Shown: positions 26,147 to 36,652, counted from the stretch's first letter. The stretch is 64,000 nt of DNA from Nocardioides ungokensis (GCF_013466985.1 NZ_CP059164.1:939001-1003000); one strand, 5' to 3'. The notes: generated by a model not told the origin, from the letters alone. Numbers and translations: made by a program.

Positions 26147-27392
26147 ATGAGCGCAGGAACCACCTGGTCGACCACGGAGCTCGAGACCGTCGGGTCCCGG
26201 GTCCCGGTGCTGACCGCCGCGCAGGCGGTGCGCATCGCCGGTCTCCTCGCCGACGCGCTGTCGGTCGAGGCGGCCCACCGCGACGCCCACCGGGTCCTGC
26301 CTGCCACCGAGCTGGAGTCACTGACGGCCTCGGGACTGCTGGCGATCACCGTGCCGGCCGAGCACGGCGGGGCGGACCTGCCGGCGGAGACGGTGGCCGA
26401 GGTCTTCCGGCTGATCGCCTCCGGCGACCCCAGCGTGGCGCAGATCCCGCACAGCCACTTCGTCTACGTCAACGCGCTGCGCCACCAGGGCACCACGGCC
26501 CAGCAGGAGTTCTTCTTCGGCGAGGTGCTCGCCGGCAAGCGGTTCGGCAACGCCCAGTCGGAGGTCGGCACCAGGCACGTCCGCGACATTCGTACGACGC
26601 TGACACCGTCCGGGGCGGGCTGGCTGCTCAACGGCACCAAGGGCTACAGCACGGGCGCGCTCTTCGCCGACTGGATCCCGGTGCTCGCCCACCTCGACAC
26701 CGAGTCCGATCCGGGGCAGGGCCCGCTCCACGTGGCCTGGGTCGAGCGGACCGCGCCCGGGGTCACCGTCGTCGACGACTGGGACGGTCTCGGCCAGCGG
26801 ACGACGGCCAGCGGCACGGTCGTCCTCCAGGACGTGGCCGTGCAGGCCGCGCGGATCACGCCCTACCACCTCACCTTCGAGGGACCGCAGACCTACGGGG
26901 CCTTCGCCCAGCTGCTGCACGCCGCGATCGACGCCGGCATCGCCCGCGCGGCGCTGGCGGAGGCGGCGGCCTTCGTCTCGACCAAGAGCCGTCCCTACCC
27001 GGACGCCGGGGTCGAGCGGGCGATCGACGACCCGCTCGTCGTGCACGCCTTCGGCGAGATGGAGCTCCAGGTCCGGGCGGCGGAGGCCCTGCTGGTCGAG
27101 GCCGGGCCGCGCCGTCGACGCCGCTGACGCGGACCTCACGGAGCAGAGCGCAGCGCTCGCCAGCCTCGCCGTCGCGGCCGCCCGCGCGTCCTCCACCCAG
27201 GCCTCGGTCGACGTCAGCAGCCGGCTCTTCGAGGTCGCCGGCACCCGTTCGGCGCTCGCCAGCCTCGACCTCGACCGGCACTGGCGCAACGCCCGCACCC
27301 ACACCCTGCACGACCCTGCCGCGTGGAAGGTGCAGCACCTCGGCCGCTTCGCGGTCGACGGCACCCTGCCGCCCAACCACGGTCAGCTCTGA
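26147..27392 (+). CDS. SfnB-like acyl-CoA-dehydrogenase-fold flavin monooxygenase (one frame break)
   Basis: About 414 residues with the acyl-CoA dehydrogenase fold, of the SfnB/DszC sulfur-acquisition branch. Seen: LLAITVPAEHGGADLPAETVAEVFRLIASGDPSVAQIPHSHF, typical of this branch (residues about 64-105), FNG-type NGTKGYSTGALFADWI, and the end RLFEVAGTRSALASLDLDRHWRNARTHTLHDP. The frame changes near 27106 (EAG-AVDAADADL; one extra or two missing bases). ATG 26147 has GGAGGG nine bases upstream. First gene of the operon with SsuD-like, two reductases and a transporter. SfnB proteins are linked to sulfone or sulfonate use; the substrate here is not proven. Confidence 0.8.
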
Positions 27393-27405
27393 GGAAAGGA
27401 TCCGC

Positions 27406-28566
27406 ATGACCTCCCCCCTGAAGTTCCACTGGTTCCTGCCGACCAACGGCGGTGACGGCCGCCAGGTCGTCGGCGGCGGGCACGGCGTCGACGCCATCCC
27501 GTCCGGCCGTCCGGCCTCCGTGGCCTACCTCGGCCAGGTCGCCCGCGGCGCGGAGGACATGGGCTTCGACGCCGCGCTCACCCCGGCGGGCGCCTGGTGC
27601 GAGGACGCCTGGCTCTCCACCGCGATGCTCAGCCAGGTCTCGGAGCGGCTGAAGTTCCTGGTCGCCTTCCGGCCCGGGCTGGTCTCCCCGTTCCTGGCCG
27701 CCCAGATGGCCGGCACCTTCCAGAACCTCACCGGCGGCCGGCTCCTGCTCAACGTCGTGACCGGTGGCGAGAGCCACGAGCAGCGGATGTTCGGCGACTT
27801 CCTCGACAAGGAGGAGCGCTACCAGCGCTGCGACGAGTTCCTCACCATCGTGCGCGCCCTGTGGCGCGGCGAGACGGTCAGCTTCCAGGGCCGGCACCTG
27901 CAGGTGGAGAACGCCTCGCTGGGCCAGATCCCCGACCCGGTCCCCGAGCTCTACTTCGGGGGCTCGTCGCCGGCCGCCGGCGACGTGGCCGCGAAGCACG
28001 CCGACGTCTACCTCACCTGGGGCGAGCCCCCGGAGGCCGTCGCCGAGAAGGTGAAGTGGATCCGACGCCTCGCCGAGCAGCAGGGCCGCGAGATCAGGTT
28101 CGGCATCCGGATGCACACGATCACCCGGGACACCGCCGAGGAGGCGTGGGCCGAGGCCGACCGGCTCATCGCCGGCATCGACGACGAGACCATCGCCAAG
28201 GTCCAGGCCGGCCTGCGCCGCTCGGAGTCCGAGGGCCAGCGCCGGATGCTCGACCTCAACGGCGGGAGCAAGGGCAACCTCGAGATCCACCCCAACGTCT
28301 GGGCCGGGGTCGGCCTGGTCCGGGGCGGTGCCGGCACCGCGCTCGTGGGCAGCCACCAGGAGGTCGCGGACCGGATCGAGGAGTACCACTCCGTCGGCAT
28401 CGACGAGTTCGTGCTCTCGGCGTACCCACACCTCGAGGGCGCCTACTGGTTCGGCGAGGGCGTGCTGCCGATCCTCGCGCAGCGCGGCCTGTGGGAGCAC
28501 CCCCACCCCACGGCAGTCAGCGCCCAGGTGCCGTTCGCGGCCGAGGCCCGGAAGGTCGCCTCGTGA
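27406..28566 (+). CDS. SsuD-like FMNH2-dependent alkanesulfonate monooxygenase (LLM class)
   Basis: A 386-residue luciferase-like monooxygenase. Seen: FHWFLPTNGGDGR at the start, the SsuD-type AALTPAGAWCEDAW (catalytic-loop Cys position), FRPGLVSPFLAAQMAGTFQNLTGGRLLLNVVTGG, HEQRMFGDFLDKEERYQRCDEF, ELYFGGSS, and the mobile-loop Arg region GLRRSESEGQRRMLDLNGG. It would cleave C-S bonds of small sulfonates to release sulfite using FMNH2 and O2. ATG 27406 follows AGGAAAGGA. It overlaps the next reductase gene by four bases. Confidence 0.88.
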   Translation: MTSPLKFHWFLPTNGGDGRQVVGGGHGVDAIPSGRPASVAYLGQVARGAEDMGFDAALTPAGAWCEDAWLSTAMLSQVSERLKFLVAFRPGLVSPFLAAQMAGTFQNLTGGRLLLNVVTGGESHEQRMFGDFLDKEERYQRCDEFLTIVRALWRGETVSFQGRHLQVENASLGQIPDPVPELYFGGSSPAAGDVAAKHADVYLTWGEPPEAVAEKVKWIRRLAEQQGREIRFGIRMHTITRDTAEEAWAEADRLIAGIDDETIAKVQAGLRRSESEGQRRMLDLNGGSKGNLEIHPNVWAGVGLVRGGAGTALVGSHQEVADRIEEYHSVGIDEFVLSAYPHLEGAYWFGEGVLPILAQRGLWEHPHPTAVSAQVPFAAEARKVAS

Positions 28567-29071
28567 CCGCCCGCGTCGCCGTCGTCGTCGGCAACCCCAA
28601 GCCGGCCTCACGCACCCTGACCGCCGCCCTGCACGTGGCCCGCGAGCTGGCGGGCACGGAGCCGGACCTGGTCGTCGACCTGGCCGACCTCGGGCCGGCG
28701 CTGCTCGACTGGCAGGACCCGACGGTCGCCGCGCTGGTCGCGGCGGTGGGGGAGGCCGACCTGGTCGTGGTGGCCTCGCCGACCTACAAGGCGACCTACA
28801 CCGGGCTGCTCAAGCTCTTCCTCGACCGCTTCGCCACCGACGGGCTGCGCGGGCTCGCCGTGCCCCTGATGCTCGGTGCCGGGCCCGCGCACGCGCTGGC
28901 CCGGAGCTCACGCTGCGGCCCGTGCTCGCCGAGATCGGCGGCACCACGCTGCGCGGCCACTACGTGCTCGACAGCGCCCACGACGACCTCGCGGCGTACG
29001 CCGGCTGGCTCGCCGCTGTCCGCCCCGTCGTCGCCTCCGTGCTCAACGTCTCGACAGGAGTCCCCGCATGA
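28563..29071 (+). CDS. NADPH-dependent FMN reductase, SsuE/MsuE-like (one frame break)
   Basis: About 169-residue flavodoxin-fold reductase that would supply FMNH2 to the preceding monooxygenase. Seen: VAVVVGNPKPASRTLTAALHVAREL (first strand and FMN loop), ADLVVVASPTYKATYTGLLKLFLDRF, the usual FMN/NADPH site, and LRPVLAEIGGTTLRGHYVLDS. The frame changes near 28904 (HALA-PELTLRPV) and one missing C restores it. GTG 28563 overlaps the SsuD-like stop (GTGA); its own stop overlaps the next ATG. Confidence 0.85.
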
Positions 29072-29583
29072 CCGTCACCGCGCTCACGACCAACCAGGAT
29101 CTCGACCCGAAGCGTCTCCGTGAGGCGTTCGGGGTGTTCCCCAGCGGCGTGGTCGCCGTGGCCGCCGAGGTGGACGGGCAGCTGACCGGCCTCGCCGCGA
29201 GCTCCTTCACCTCCGTCAGCCTCGAGCCGGCGCTCGTCTCCTTCTCGGTCGCCAACACCTCGAAGACGTGGCCGACGCTGCGCACCTCGTCGCGGCTCGG
29301 CCTGACCGTTCTGGCCGACCACCACGACGGCGTGTGCCGACAGCTGGCCGGGCCCGTGGAGCAGCGGTTCGACGGGCTGGCGATCACGACCACCGACGAC
29401 GGGGCCGTCACGCTCGACGACGGGCTCGCCCGCTTCGACTGCTCCATCCATCGGGAGGTCGTGGCCGGCGACCACACGGTCGTGCTGCTCCAGCTGCACG
29501 CCGTCGAGCACGCCGACACCTCGCTGCCCCTGGTCTTCCACCGCAGCGCCTTCGCCCGCATCGACGACGGACGCGTCGCCTGA
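29068..29583 (+). CDS. Flavin reductase domain protein (HpaC-like)
   Basis: A 171-residue split-barrel flavin reductase. Seen: LREAFGVFPSGVVAVAAEVDGQLTGLAASSFTSVSLEPALVSF, the family signature (about residues 16-58), then FDGLAITTTDDG and the end PLVFHRSAFARI. It supplies reduced flavin; a second reductase in one operon may serve the SfnB-like monooxygenase while the SsuE-like one serves the SsuD-like enzyme. ATGA overlap upstream and TGATG overlap with the transporter downstream. Confidence 0.85.
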   Translation: MTVTALTTNQDLDPKRLREAFGVFPSGVVAVAAEVDGQLTGLAASSFTSVSLEPALVSFSVANTSKTWPTLRTSSRLGLTVLADHHDGVCRQLAGPVEQRFDGLAITTTDDGAVTLDDGLARFDCSIHREVVAGDHTVVLLQLHAVEHADTSLPLVFHRSAFARIDDGRVA

Positions 29584-30932
29584 TGGCGGGGGTGGCCGAC
29601 GGGCCTGCGACGCCGCCGAGCCCGCGCCGGGTGGCGCTGGCCTCGGCGGTCGGCGCGACCATCGAGTGGTACGACTTCTTCCTCTACGGCACGGCTGCAG
29701 GGCTGGTCTTCGACAAGCTCTACTTCAACGGGCTGGACGGTCCGGCCGCCCAGTTCGCGGCGTTCGCCACGTTCGCGGTCGGCTTCCTGGCCCGCCCGGT
29801 GGGCGGGCTGATCTTCGGCCACTTCGGCGACCGGGTCGGCCGCAAGCAGATGTTGCTGATGACGCTGGTGATCATGGGCGTGGGCACCGCCGCGATCGGC
29901 CTGCTGCCGACCTACGACCAGATCGGCCTGTGGGCCCCGGTCTCCCTCGTCGTCCTGCGCGTGCTGCAGGGGATCGGCGTCGGTGGCGAGTACGGCGGTG
30001 CCGTGCTGCTGGCGGTGGAGTACGCCCCGGCCTCCCGACGAGGCTTCCTCGGCAGCTTCGCCCACATCGGTGTCCCGGGCGGCCTGCTGCTCGCGTCCGC
30101 GGCGTTCTCGGTGGCCAGCCTGCTGCCGGACGCTGCGTTCCTGGCCTGGGGCTGGCGGGCCTGCTTCCTGCTCAGTGTCGTGCTGCTCGCCATCGGCGCC
30201 TACATCCGGCTCTCCGTGATGGAGACGCCGTCGTTCGCCCGGGTCCAGGAGCGGAAGCAGGTCTCCGCGATCCCGCTGCGAGACCTGGTCCGGCAGCAGC
30301 CGCGTGCGCTCCTGCTGGGCATGGGCACCCGGTTCATCGAGGGGTTCACCTTCAACTTCTTCTCGGTGTTCCTGCTCGCGTACGTCGTCACCGACCTCGG
30401 GCTGCCGAAATCCTGGGCGCTCAACGGGATCCTCGTCGGCGCAGCGCTCGGTGTTGTCCTCGTCCCCGTGGCGGGGGCGGTCTCCGACCGGGTCGGCCGC
30501 AAGCCGGTCTTCCGGGCCGGGGCCTGGGCCGGGCTGCTGCTGGCCTTCCCGGTGGCGGCGCTGGTGCAGAGCGGGGGTCGCGCGGCGATCTTCGTCGCGC
30601 TGGTCGCCGGGCTGGGCCTGGTCTACGGCACGGTCTACGGACCGCTGGCGGCCTTCTGGTCCGAGCTGTTCGAGACCCGCTTCCGCTACACGGCGCTGAG
30701 CTCGCTCTACCAGGTCTCCGGCGTCGTGGCCTCCGGGCTGACGCCACTGATCGCCGCGTGGTTGGTGACGATCGGTGGCGGGACGCTGTGGTGGGTCGCG
30801 GGCTACAACGTGGTGGTCGCCGGGATCAGCCTGACGTGCGCCCGCTTCCTCCCCGAGACCCGCGGCCGGGACCTCGACCGACTCGGCGCCGCGCCCACGG
30901 CGCGCCGCGAGAGCGAGTCGCTCGCCGCCTGA
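29583..30932 (+). CDS. MFS transporter, metabolite:H+ symporter (MHS) family
   Basis: A 449-residue secondary transporter with 12 predicted helices. Seen: the MHS start SAVGATIEWYDFFLYGTAAGLVF, FGHFGDRVGRKQMLL and the second copy VSDRVGRKPVF, RVLQGIGVGGEYGGAVLLAVEYAP, and WSELFETRFRYTALSS. It is the last gene of the operon and presumably imports the substrate of the monooxygenases, replacing the ABC transporter usual in sulfonate clusters. Followed by a long hairpin. Confidence 0.88.
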   Translation: MAGVADGPATPPSPRRVALASAVGATIEWYDFFLYGTAAGLVFDKLYFNGLDGPAAQFAAFATFAVGFLARPVGGLIFGHFGDRVGRKQMLLMTLVIMGVGTAAIGLLPTYDQIGLWAPVSLVVLRVLQGIGVGGEYGGAVLLAVEYAPASRRGFLGSFAHIGVPGGLLLASAAFSVASLLPDAAFLAWGWRACFLLSVVLLAIGAYIRLSVMETPSFARVQERKQVSAIPLRDLVRQQPRALLLGMGTRFIEGFTFNFFSVFLLAYVVTDLGLPKSWALNGILVGAALGVVLVPVAGAVSDRVGRKPVFRAGAWAGLLLAFPVAALVQSGGRAAIFVALVAGLGLVYGTVYGPLAAFWSELFETRFRYTALSSLYQVSGVVASGLTPLIAAWLVTIGGGTLWWVAGYNVVVAGISLTCARFLPETRGRDLDRLGAAPTARRESESLAA

Positions 30933-31211
30933 TCTCCCGGCCCCGCCGTGCGCACCCTCGGCGTGGGCCGGGTCTCCACGGGCGTGTCTCTCGGGCTCCC
31001 GACTCCACGGCAAGGGACGGAGTCCGGGAGGCACGCCCTCGCGGTGCACTGACGCGAGCACCACCGTTCGGCCGGCGGGAGGGCCGTCGGCTCGGCGAAC
31101 GCACCCCGGTCTCCCGCCCGACGGTTCGCGAACCCTCCGCGAACCGCACGATTCCTAGCCTCGCTCCACCGGCACGACCATCCGGCCGTGCCACGTAGGA
31201 GGAGCAAGGTC
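30933..31211. other. Intergenic gap with hairpin; otherwise nothing recognised
   Basis: 279 bp. It holds the hairpin listed at 30980-31038 and, immediately before the next gene, a strong ribosome site (GGAGGAGC at 31198-31205). I see no other gene. Confidence 0.5.
30980..31038. terminator. Imperfect long hairpin after the MFS gene
   Basis: Left arm beginning GGGCGTGTCTCTCGG and right arm GGGAGGCACGCCC pair over about 20 bp with a GACTCC/GGAGTC inner stem. A related copy of the right arm (GAGTCGGAGAGGCACGCCC) recurs at 31492-31510 just before hemY. Position fits transcription termination of the sulfur operon. Confidence 0.45.
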
Positions 31212-31475
31212 ATGAAGTCGACACACAGCACCCTCATTGCGGCGGCCTTCCTGGTTGCCCTCGCCCTGGCCGCCACGGGTCCACCGGCGACCGCGATGTA
31301 CGCGGCGTCGGACGGCGTCCGCACGGCCCCGGCGGGGCAGTCCACCACGCAGGACAGGGACCTCGAGTCCCTGCTGGCCGCGAGGCACCGGCAGATGGAC
31401 GCCGCCTGGCGGGTCGGCCCGGTGACGGCCCCGGTGACGGCGCTGCGACGGACCGGCGTGTCCTGGGTGCTCTGA
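31212..31475 (+). CDS. Small secreted protein, 87 residues
   Basis: I do not recognise it. A clear signal peptide (MKSTHSTLIAAAFLVALALAA, cleavage likely after TAMYA or ATA) precedes a mature peptide of about 58 residues with a helix RDLESLLAARHRQMDAAWRV and a hydrophobic end. GGAGGA lies six to seven bases before the ATG, the best ribosome site in the region, so it is probably expressed well. It is flanked by related inverted-repeat arms and sits between the organosulfur operon and hemY. Confidence 0.6.
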   Translation: MKSTHSTLIAAAFLVALALAATGPPATAMYAASDGVRTAPAGQSTTQDRDLESLLAARHRQMDAAWRVGPVTAPVTALRRTGVSWVL

Positions 31476-31522
31476 CGTGCCCGTGAGGACTGAGTCGGAG
31501 AGGCACGCCCTACCCTGACCGG

Positions 31523-32925
31523 GTGAGTCAGTCGCGTCGCCGTGTGGTCGTGGTCGGAGGTGGCATCGCAGGGCTGACCGCCGCTCGGGACCTGGCCGCC
31601 GCGGGGGCCGACGTACTCCTCCTGGAGGCGTCGTCGCAGGTCGGCGGCAAGCTGCGACGCCACCCGGTGGCGGGGATCCTGGTCGACGTCGGGGCCGAGG
31701 CGATGCTCAACCGCCGCCCCGAGGGCGTCGACCTGGCCGTCGCGGCCGGGCTGGAGATCGAGCACCCGGCGGTGGTCTCCTCACGGATCTGGACGCGCGG
31801 CGCGCTGCGCCCGCTGCCCCGCTCGCTGATGGGGGTGCCGCTCGACCTCGACCAGCTGGCCGCCTCCGGGGTGCTGTCCGCGGAGGGACTGGAGCGCGCC
31901 CGGCGCGAGCCGGGGCTGCCGCCCGAGGTGATCGACGGCGACGTGTCGGTGGGCGACCTGGTGGCGCGCCGCTTCGGCGACGAGGTCACCGACATCCTGG
32001 TCGAGCCGTTGCTCGGTGGCGTGTACGCCGGCCGGGCGCGGGAGATCTCCGCGCGCGCAGCGGTGCCGCAGCTGGTCGCGTACGCCGAGCGCGGCTCGCT
32101 CCTCGAGCAGGGCGCCGCGATCCCGCCGAGCTACGACCTGCCGGTCTTCGCCGGCATCCCCGGCGGCATGGGCCGGCTCGCCGAGGCGCTCGGGTCGAGC
32201 GGTCCCGAGGTCCGGACGGGGGCCACCGTTCGCGTCCTGCGACGGGCCGCGGGCGGCTCGGGCTTCGAGCTCGTCGTGGGTCCCACCAACGCCGAGGAGC
32301 TGGTCGAGGCCGACGCCGTCGTGCTCGCGACCCCGGCCGCTCCCACCGCCCGGCTGCTCGCGGACGTCGCGCCCGCAGCCGCGGCCGAGCTCGCGGCGAT
32401 CGAGTCCGCGTCGGTCGCGGTGGTGACGCTCGCCTTCCGGGCGGCCGACCTCGCCCAGGTCGTCCCCGGCGACAGCTCGGGATTCCTGGTGCCGCCGAGC
32501 GAGGGGCGCCGGATCAAGGCGTCGACCTTCTCCTTCGCCAAGTGGGACTGGGTCCGCTCCGCCGGGCGCGGGGCGCTCGACGGCGAGGACGTCGTCCACC
32601 TGCGCACGTCGTTGGGGCGGCACCGCGAGGAGATCGCCCTCCAGGCCACCGACGAGGAGCTGGTCGCCTCGTCGCTGGCCGACCTGGCCGCCGCTGTCGG
32701 ACTGGCCGCACGTCCGGTCGACACGCACGTCCAGCGCTGGGGTGGCGGTTTGCCGCAGTACGCCCTGGGCCACCTCGACCGGGTCGCCGGATCCGCGCCG
32801 ACGTCGCCCTGGTCCCCGGCCTCGCGGTCTGCGGGGCGTCGTACGACGGGGTCGGCATCCCGGCCGTCATCGCCTCCGCCCACCGCGCCGCCGAGGCCGT
32901 CGAGGCCGTCGCCGGGCCGGCCTGA
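31523..32925 (+). CDS. hemY: Coproporphyrinogen III oxidase, HemY/CgoX type (one frame break)
   Basis: FAD enzyme of about 467 residues that oxidises coproporphyrinogen III to coproporphyrin III in the Gram-positive heme route (once called protoporphyrinogen oxidase). Seen: VVVVGGGIAGLTAARDLAA (FAD), GGKLRRHPVAG, VDVGAEAMLNRRPEG, EPLLGGVYAGRAREIS, GIPGGMGRLAEAL, and the end VCGASYDGVGIPAVIASAHRAA. The break near 32789 needs one missing C to give DRVARIRADVA. With hemE upstream and hemQ downstream it makes a coproporphyrin-dependent set, interrupted by unrelated genes. GTG start 31523. Confidence 0.88.
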
Positions 32926-33067
32926 ACCGACCCCCGCGCCGATCGGCCGGGGACCCGGCGCGTTCCCGGCACGTTTGCCGCGTTGTCCCTGTCGGTCGGG
33001 ACAACCGGCCCAGCACGGTGGGGTCATCGAGAAACCCTCGTTGAACCGACCCGATGGGAGAACCCCG

Positions 33068-33802
33068 ATGACGACCCACGTCACCACTCACAACCCGGTC
33101 CGCTCGGACGTGCTCGACACCACGAGGCGTCCGGCCGCGGTCCGTCCCTCCGGCCGCACCTCGCGAGCCTGGGCGCTCGCCGGCATCGGCTCCGCTCTGC
33201 TGGGCGCCGCCACCATCGTCACGTCGTCGATGGTCGACACCGTCTACCTGGAGAAGTACCAGGGCACCACGACCGGCATCGCCGCCGACCTGCAGGACAA
33301 GGCGCCGGTGATGTTCGTCTTCCACTCCATCACGATGCTGGGCGCGGTCCTGATGGTCGTCTTCGCCGCCGGCCTCTTCCGCAGGCTGCGCACGGCGATG
33401 CCGGACAGCATCGCCCCGACCGTCGCCTTCGCCGGGCTGGCGGGCACCGCGGTCGTCTCCGTGCTCGGCGCCGGGCTCGACACCGAGTTCATGATGCCCT
33501 TCGGCCAGGGCGACGGCCTCGTGGACGACGCCAGCGCGGCCATGTACAACCACTGGATCGGCACCATCCCGTGGCTCTGGGTGCTCGCCGGCCTCGCCGG
33601 GCTGGCCCTGCACTCCGCGGCCCGCCAGGGTGCCGTGCCCCGCTGGATCGGACGGGTGGGCCTGGTCCTCGGCGGCCTCACCGTCCTGCTGGGCGTCTCG
33701 CCGCTGGAGTACATGTCGGGCGTGACCGGCGTGCTCTGGCTGCTGGCCACCGCCGTCGGGTTCACCCTGGGTGACCGTCGGTACCGCACCGCGACCCGCT
33801 GA
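33068..33802 (+). CDS. Four-to-six-helix membrane protein of unknown function
   Basis: A 244-residue membrane protein. After a hydrophilic N-terminus it shows helices WALAGIGSALLGAATIVTSS, VFHSITMLGAVLMVVFAAGLF, APTVAFAGLAGTAVVSVLGAG, WIGTIPWLWVLAGLAGLAL and two more toward the C-terminus, with a loop IAADLQDKAPVMFVFH. It resembles DUF4386/DUF998-like proteins in layout, but I cannot name the family. ATG 33068 has GGGAGAACC upstream. It precedes a sensor kinase by 97 bp and could be part of the sensed system; that is speculation. Confidence 0.65.
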   Translation: MTTHVTTHNPVRSDVLDTTRRPAAVRPSGRTSRAWALAGIGSALLGAATIVTSSMVDTVYLEKYQGTTTGIAADLQDKAPVMFVFHSITMLGAVLMVVFAAGLFRRLRTAMPDSIAPTVAFAGLAGTAVVSVLGAGLDTEFMMPFGQGDGLVDDASAAMYNHWIGTIPWLWVLAGLAGLALHSAARQGAVPRWIGRVGLVLGGLTVLLGVSPLEYMSGVTGVLWLLATAVGFTLGDRRYRTATR

Positions 33803-33899
33803 CCGGCAGCCCCCGGCAGCCATCGGCATGGTCGACACGACTCGGGCGACTCCGGCCGGTCCGGCCCCCTCGGGGTCGGGCCGGCCGCACAATGTTGCG

Positions 33900-35980
33900 G
33901 TGACCACACAGGGGACCCAGACCGGAGCACGCGGCTCCTGGACCGTGCTCGCCCTTCCCCTGCTCACGACCGCCTGCTTCGCCGCCACCGTCGCGCTGGA
34001 CCTGGCGACGCCGGCCTCGGGTCCCGGCGTCGAGCTGGCTCCGGGCTACGGGTGGTCGTACGCGCTCCTCGGGCCGCTGCTGTGCGGCCTCGCCACCGTG
34101 ATCCTCCTGCGCGACGTGCGCCAGGGCTGGGGCTGGGCGCTGGCCTGGCTCGGCGTCTTCTGGGCCACCGACGGACTCGCCCAGTCCTACGTCCGCTTCG
34201 GCATCCGCCCCGACCACGTCTGGCCGGGGGAGAACCTGGCGCTGTGGAACCTCAACCGGCTCGGCGCCTTCCTGCCGGTGACAGTGGCGGTCCTGCTGAT
34301 GATCTTCCCGACCGGCCGGTTCCTCGAGGGTCGGTGGGGCCGCGCCTGCCAGCTGGGGCTGGCCCTGATGGTCATCGCGGTCGCGGGCGCGGTCCTCGCC
34401 CCGACCGGCTCGTCCGCGCCGGACGTGGCCCTCCCGCCCGGCGTCGACCTGGACGCGTTCACGTTGCCCGTCCCGCAGGGCCTCGCGGACCGCGCGACCC
34501 CCGTGGCCGTCGCGCTCTCGATCGGCGGTGTGCTGCTGTCCATGGCCTCCGTGGTCGTCCGCTACCGCCGGTCCCGCGGGCTGGAGCGCGAGCGGATGCG
34601 CTGGCTGCTCTGGTCGGTGGTCGCCATGGCGGTCGTGATCGCACTGGGCCTCCTCGTCGACGTCCCGGCGGTCAACGACGTGGTCGTGTTCGTGGTCGCC
34701 GTGCTCCCGCCGATCGCCATGACGATCGGCATCGTGGACCCGACCGTCGTCCCCGTCGAGGACCTCGTCGGCCGCACCGTCGTCTACGGCGTGCTGTCGC
34801 TGCTCCTCGTCCTGGTCGACCTCGTGGCCCTCGCCGCGCTCACCACCGCGCTCGGCGACAGCCTCGACCAGCGCCAGGTCGTCGTCACGGTCCTGCTGCT
34901 CACCGCGGTCCTGTACGGGCCGCTGCGCCAGCGGCTCTCGCTCGTGGTGCGGCGGTGGGTGCTGGGCGACCGCGCGGTGCCCTACGACGCCGTGGCCGGG
35001 CTGGCCTCCAGCCTCGAGACCGCCGACGAGGGGCCCGAGCAGCTCGCGGCGGTCGCCCGGGCGGTCGGGTCGGCGTTCGGGGTGGGCTTCGTCAGCGTCG
35101 AGGTCGACCGCACGGGCGGCGAGCGCGTGGTCGCGACGTACGGCGAGCGGCCGGCCGAGACCCGCACCCTGCCGATCACCTACCGGGACGCCGAGGTCGG
35201 GCGACTCGTCCTGCCGGCCCGGGGCCTGCGCAGCCGGCTCAGTGCCCGCGACGAGCGGCTGCTCGGCGACCTGGTCCGCCAGGCGGCCACCGCGGCCCGC
35301 GCCAGCCGGATGGCCGACGAGCTCCAGGAGAGCCGCGAGCGGCTCGTGGTCGCCCGCGAGGAGGAGCGCCGGCGGATCCGTCGCGACCTCCACGACGGGC
35401 TCGGACCCGCCCTGAGCGGCGTGGTGTTCCGCCTCGACTCGGCGCGCCTGCTGGTCGACCGCGACCCGGAGGCCGCCAAGGGACACCTCACGGCCACGCG
35501 CGAGCACGTGCAGGAGGTGGTGGCCGACGTCCGCCGGCTGGTCCACGACCTGCGCCCGCCCGCGCTGGACGACCTCGGCCTGGTCGGGGCGCTGCGGCAG
35601 CAGGCCGAGCAGCTGTCGGGACCCGGGCTCGCGGTGCACGTCGAGGCGGACGACCTCGGCACCCTGCCGGCCGCCGTCGAGGTGGCGGCGTACCGGATCG
35701 CGGCCGAGGCGCTCACCAACGTCGCCCGCCACGCCGGCGCGAGCAGCTGTGGGGTGCGGCTGGAGCACGACCGCCGGGGGCTCGTCGTGGAGGTCACCGA
35801 CGACGGCCGGGGCATCGCCGCCGAGGCCCAGGCCGGGGTGGGCCTGCTGTCGCTGCGGGAGCGGGCCGCCGAGCTCGGCGGCGGGGTCGAGGTGACCTGT
35901 CCGCCGGGGGCGGCACGGTGGTGCGCGCCTGGCTGCCGACGAGGACGCCGGCCCCGGTGCCGGCAGGGGAGACGCCATGA
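33900..35980 (+). CDS. NarL-type sensor histidine kinase (one frame break)
   Basis: About 692 residues. Seven or eight membrane helices fill the first half, a GAF-like region follows (YDAVAGLASSLETADEGPEQL and on, near 360-470), then the HisKA_3 phosphoacceptor EEERRRIRRDLHDGLGPALS with His in RDLHDG, and the ATPase domain AAEALTNVARHAGA, VTDDGRGIA, GLLSLRERAAELGG. The frame changes near 35908 in the last strand (EVTC.. then GGGTVVRAWLP); one missing G fixes it. The stop overlaps the regulator ATG (ATGA). GTG 33900 is chosen as the start just before the hydrophobic region. Signal unknown. Confidence 0.85.
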
Positions 35981-36632
35981 GCGAGGACAGCATCCGCGTG
36001 GTCGTCGCGGACGACCACCAGATCGTCCGCGACGGGCTGGTCGCCCTGCTGGGCGCCCGGACGGGGTCGAGGTGGTCGGCACCGCTGCCGACGGTCGCGA
36101 CGCCCTGCACGTGGTCGACGAGACCCGTCCCGACGTGGTGGTGATGGACATCCAGATGCCGCACCTCGACGGGATCGAGGCCACCCGGAGGATCGCCGCG
36201 CGGCAGCCCGGCGTACGCGTGGTGATGCTGACCATGAACGAGGACGACGACACCGTCCTCAGCGCGATCCGCGCGGGCGCCTCGGGCTACCTGCTCAAGG
36301 GGTCGGGTGCCGAGGAGGTGCTCAACGCGGTCCGGGCGGCGCACGCCGGCGGCATGGTCTTCGGCGCCACCCTCGCGGCCCGGGTGGCCGGCCTGTTCTC
36401 CGCGCGGCGGCGGGCGCCGGTGGCCTTTCCGGAGCTCACCGACCGCTCGAGCGCAGCGTGCTCGACTGCTGGCGCGGGCGCTGCTCCGCTCCAACGACGC
36501 GATCGCGCGGGAGATCCACGTGTCGGGCAAGACCGTGCGCAACACCGTCTCCTCGATCTACGCCAAGCTCCACGCCCCGACCGGGCGGCGGCGATCATCA
36601 AGGCACGGGAGGCGGGGCTCGGGCGTTCCTGA
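35977..36632 (+). CDS. NarL/LuxR-family response regulator (four frame breaks)
   Basis: About 219 residues, partner of the preceding kinase. Receiver: [20 protein letters not shown], phosphoacceptor region [50 protein letters not shown]. Output: LuxR-type helix-turn-helix [45 protein letters not shown]. Breaks near 36059, 36449, 36473 and 36582 each need one missing base. Corrected, the protein is continuous and of normal family length. Followed 20 bp later by hemQ, so this system could respond to heme or redox state, by location only. Confidence 0.85.
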
Positions 36633-36652
36633 GGGCGCGTCACAATGGGGGC

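Noticed and set aside
33762..36545. A 927-codon minus-strand open frame opposite the NarL kinase and regulator
   Set aside because: Shadow of the kinase, which has clear phosphoacceptor and ATPase motifs on the plus strand.
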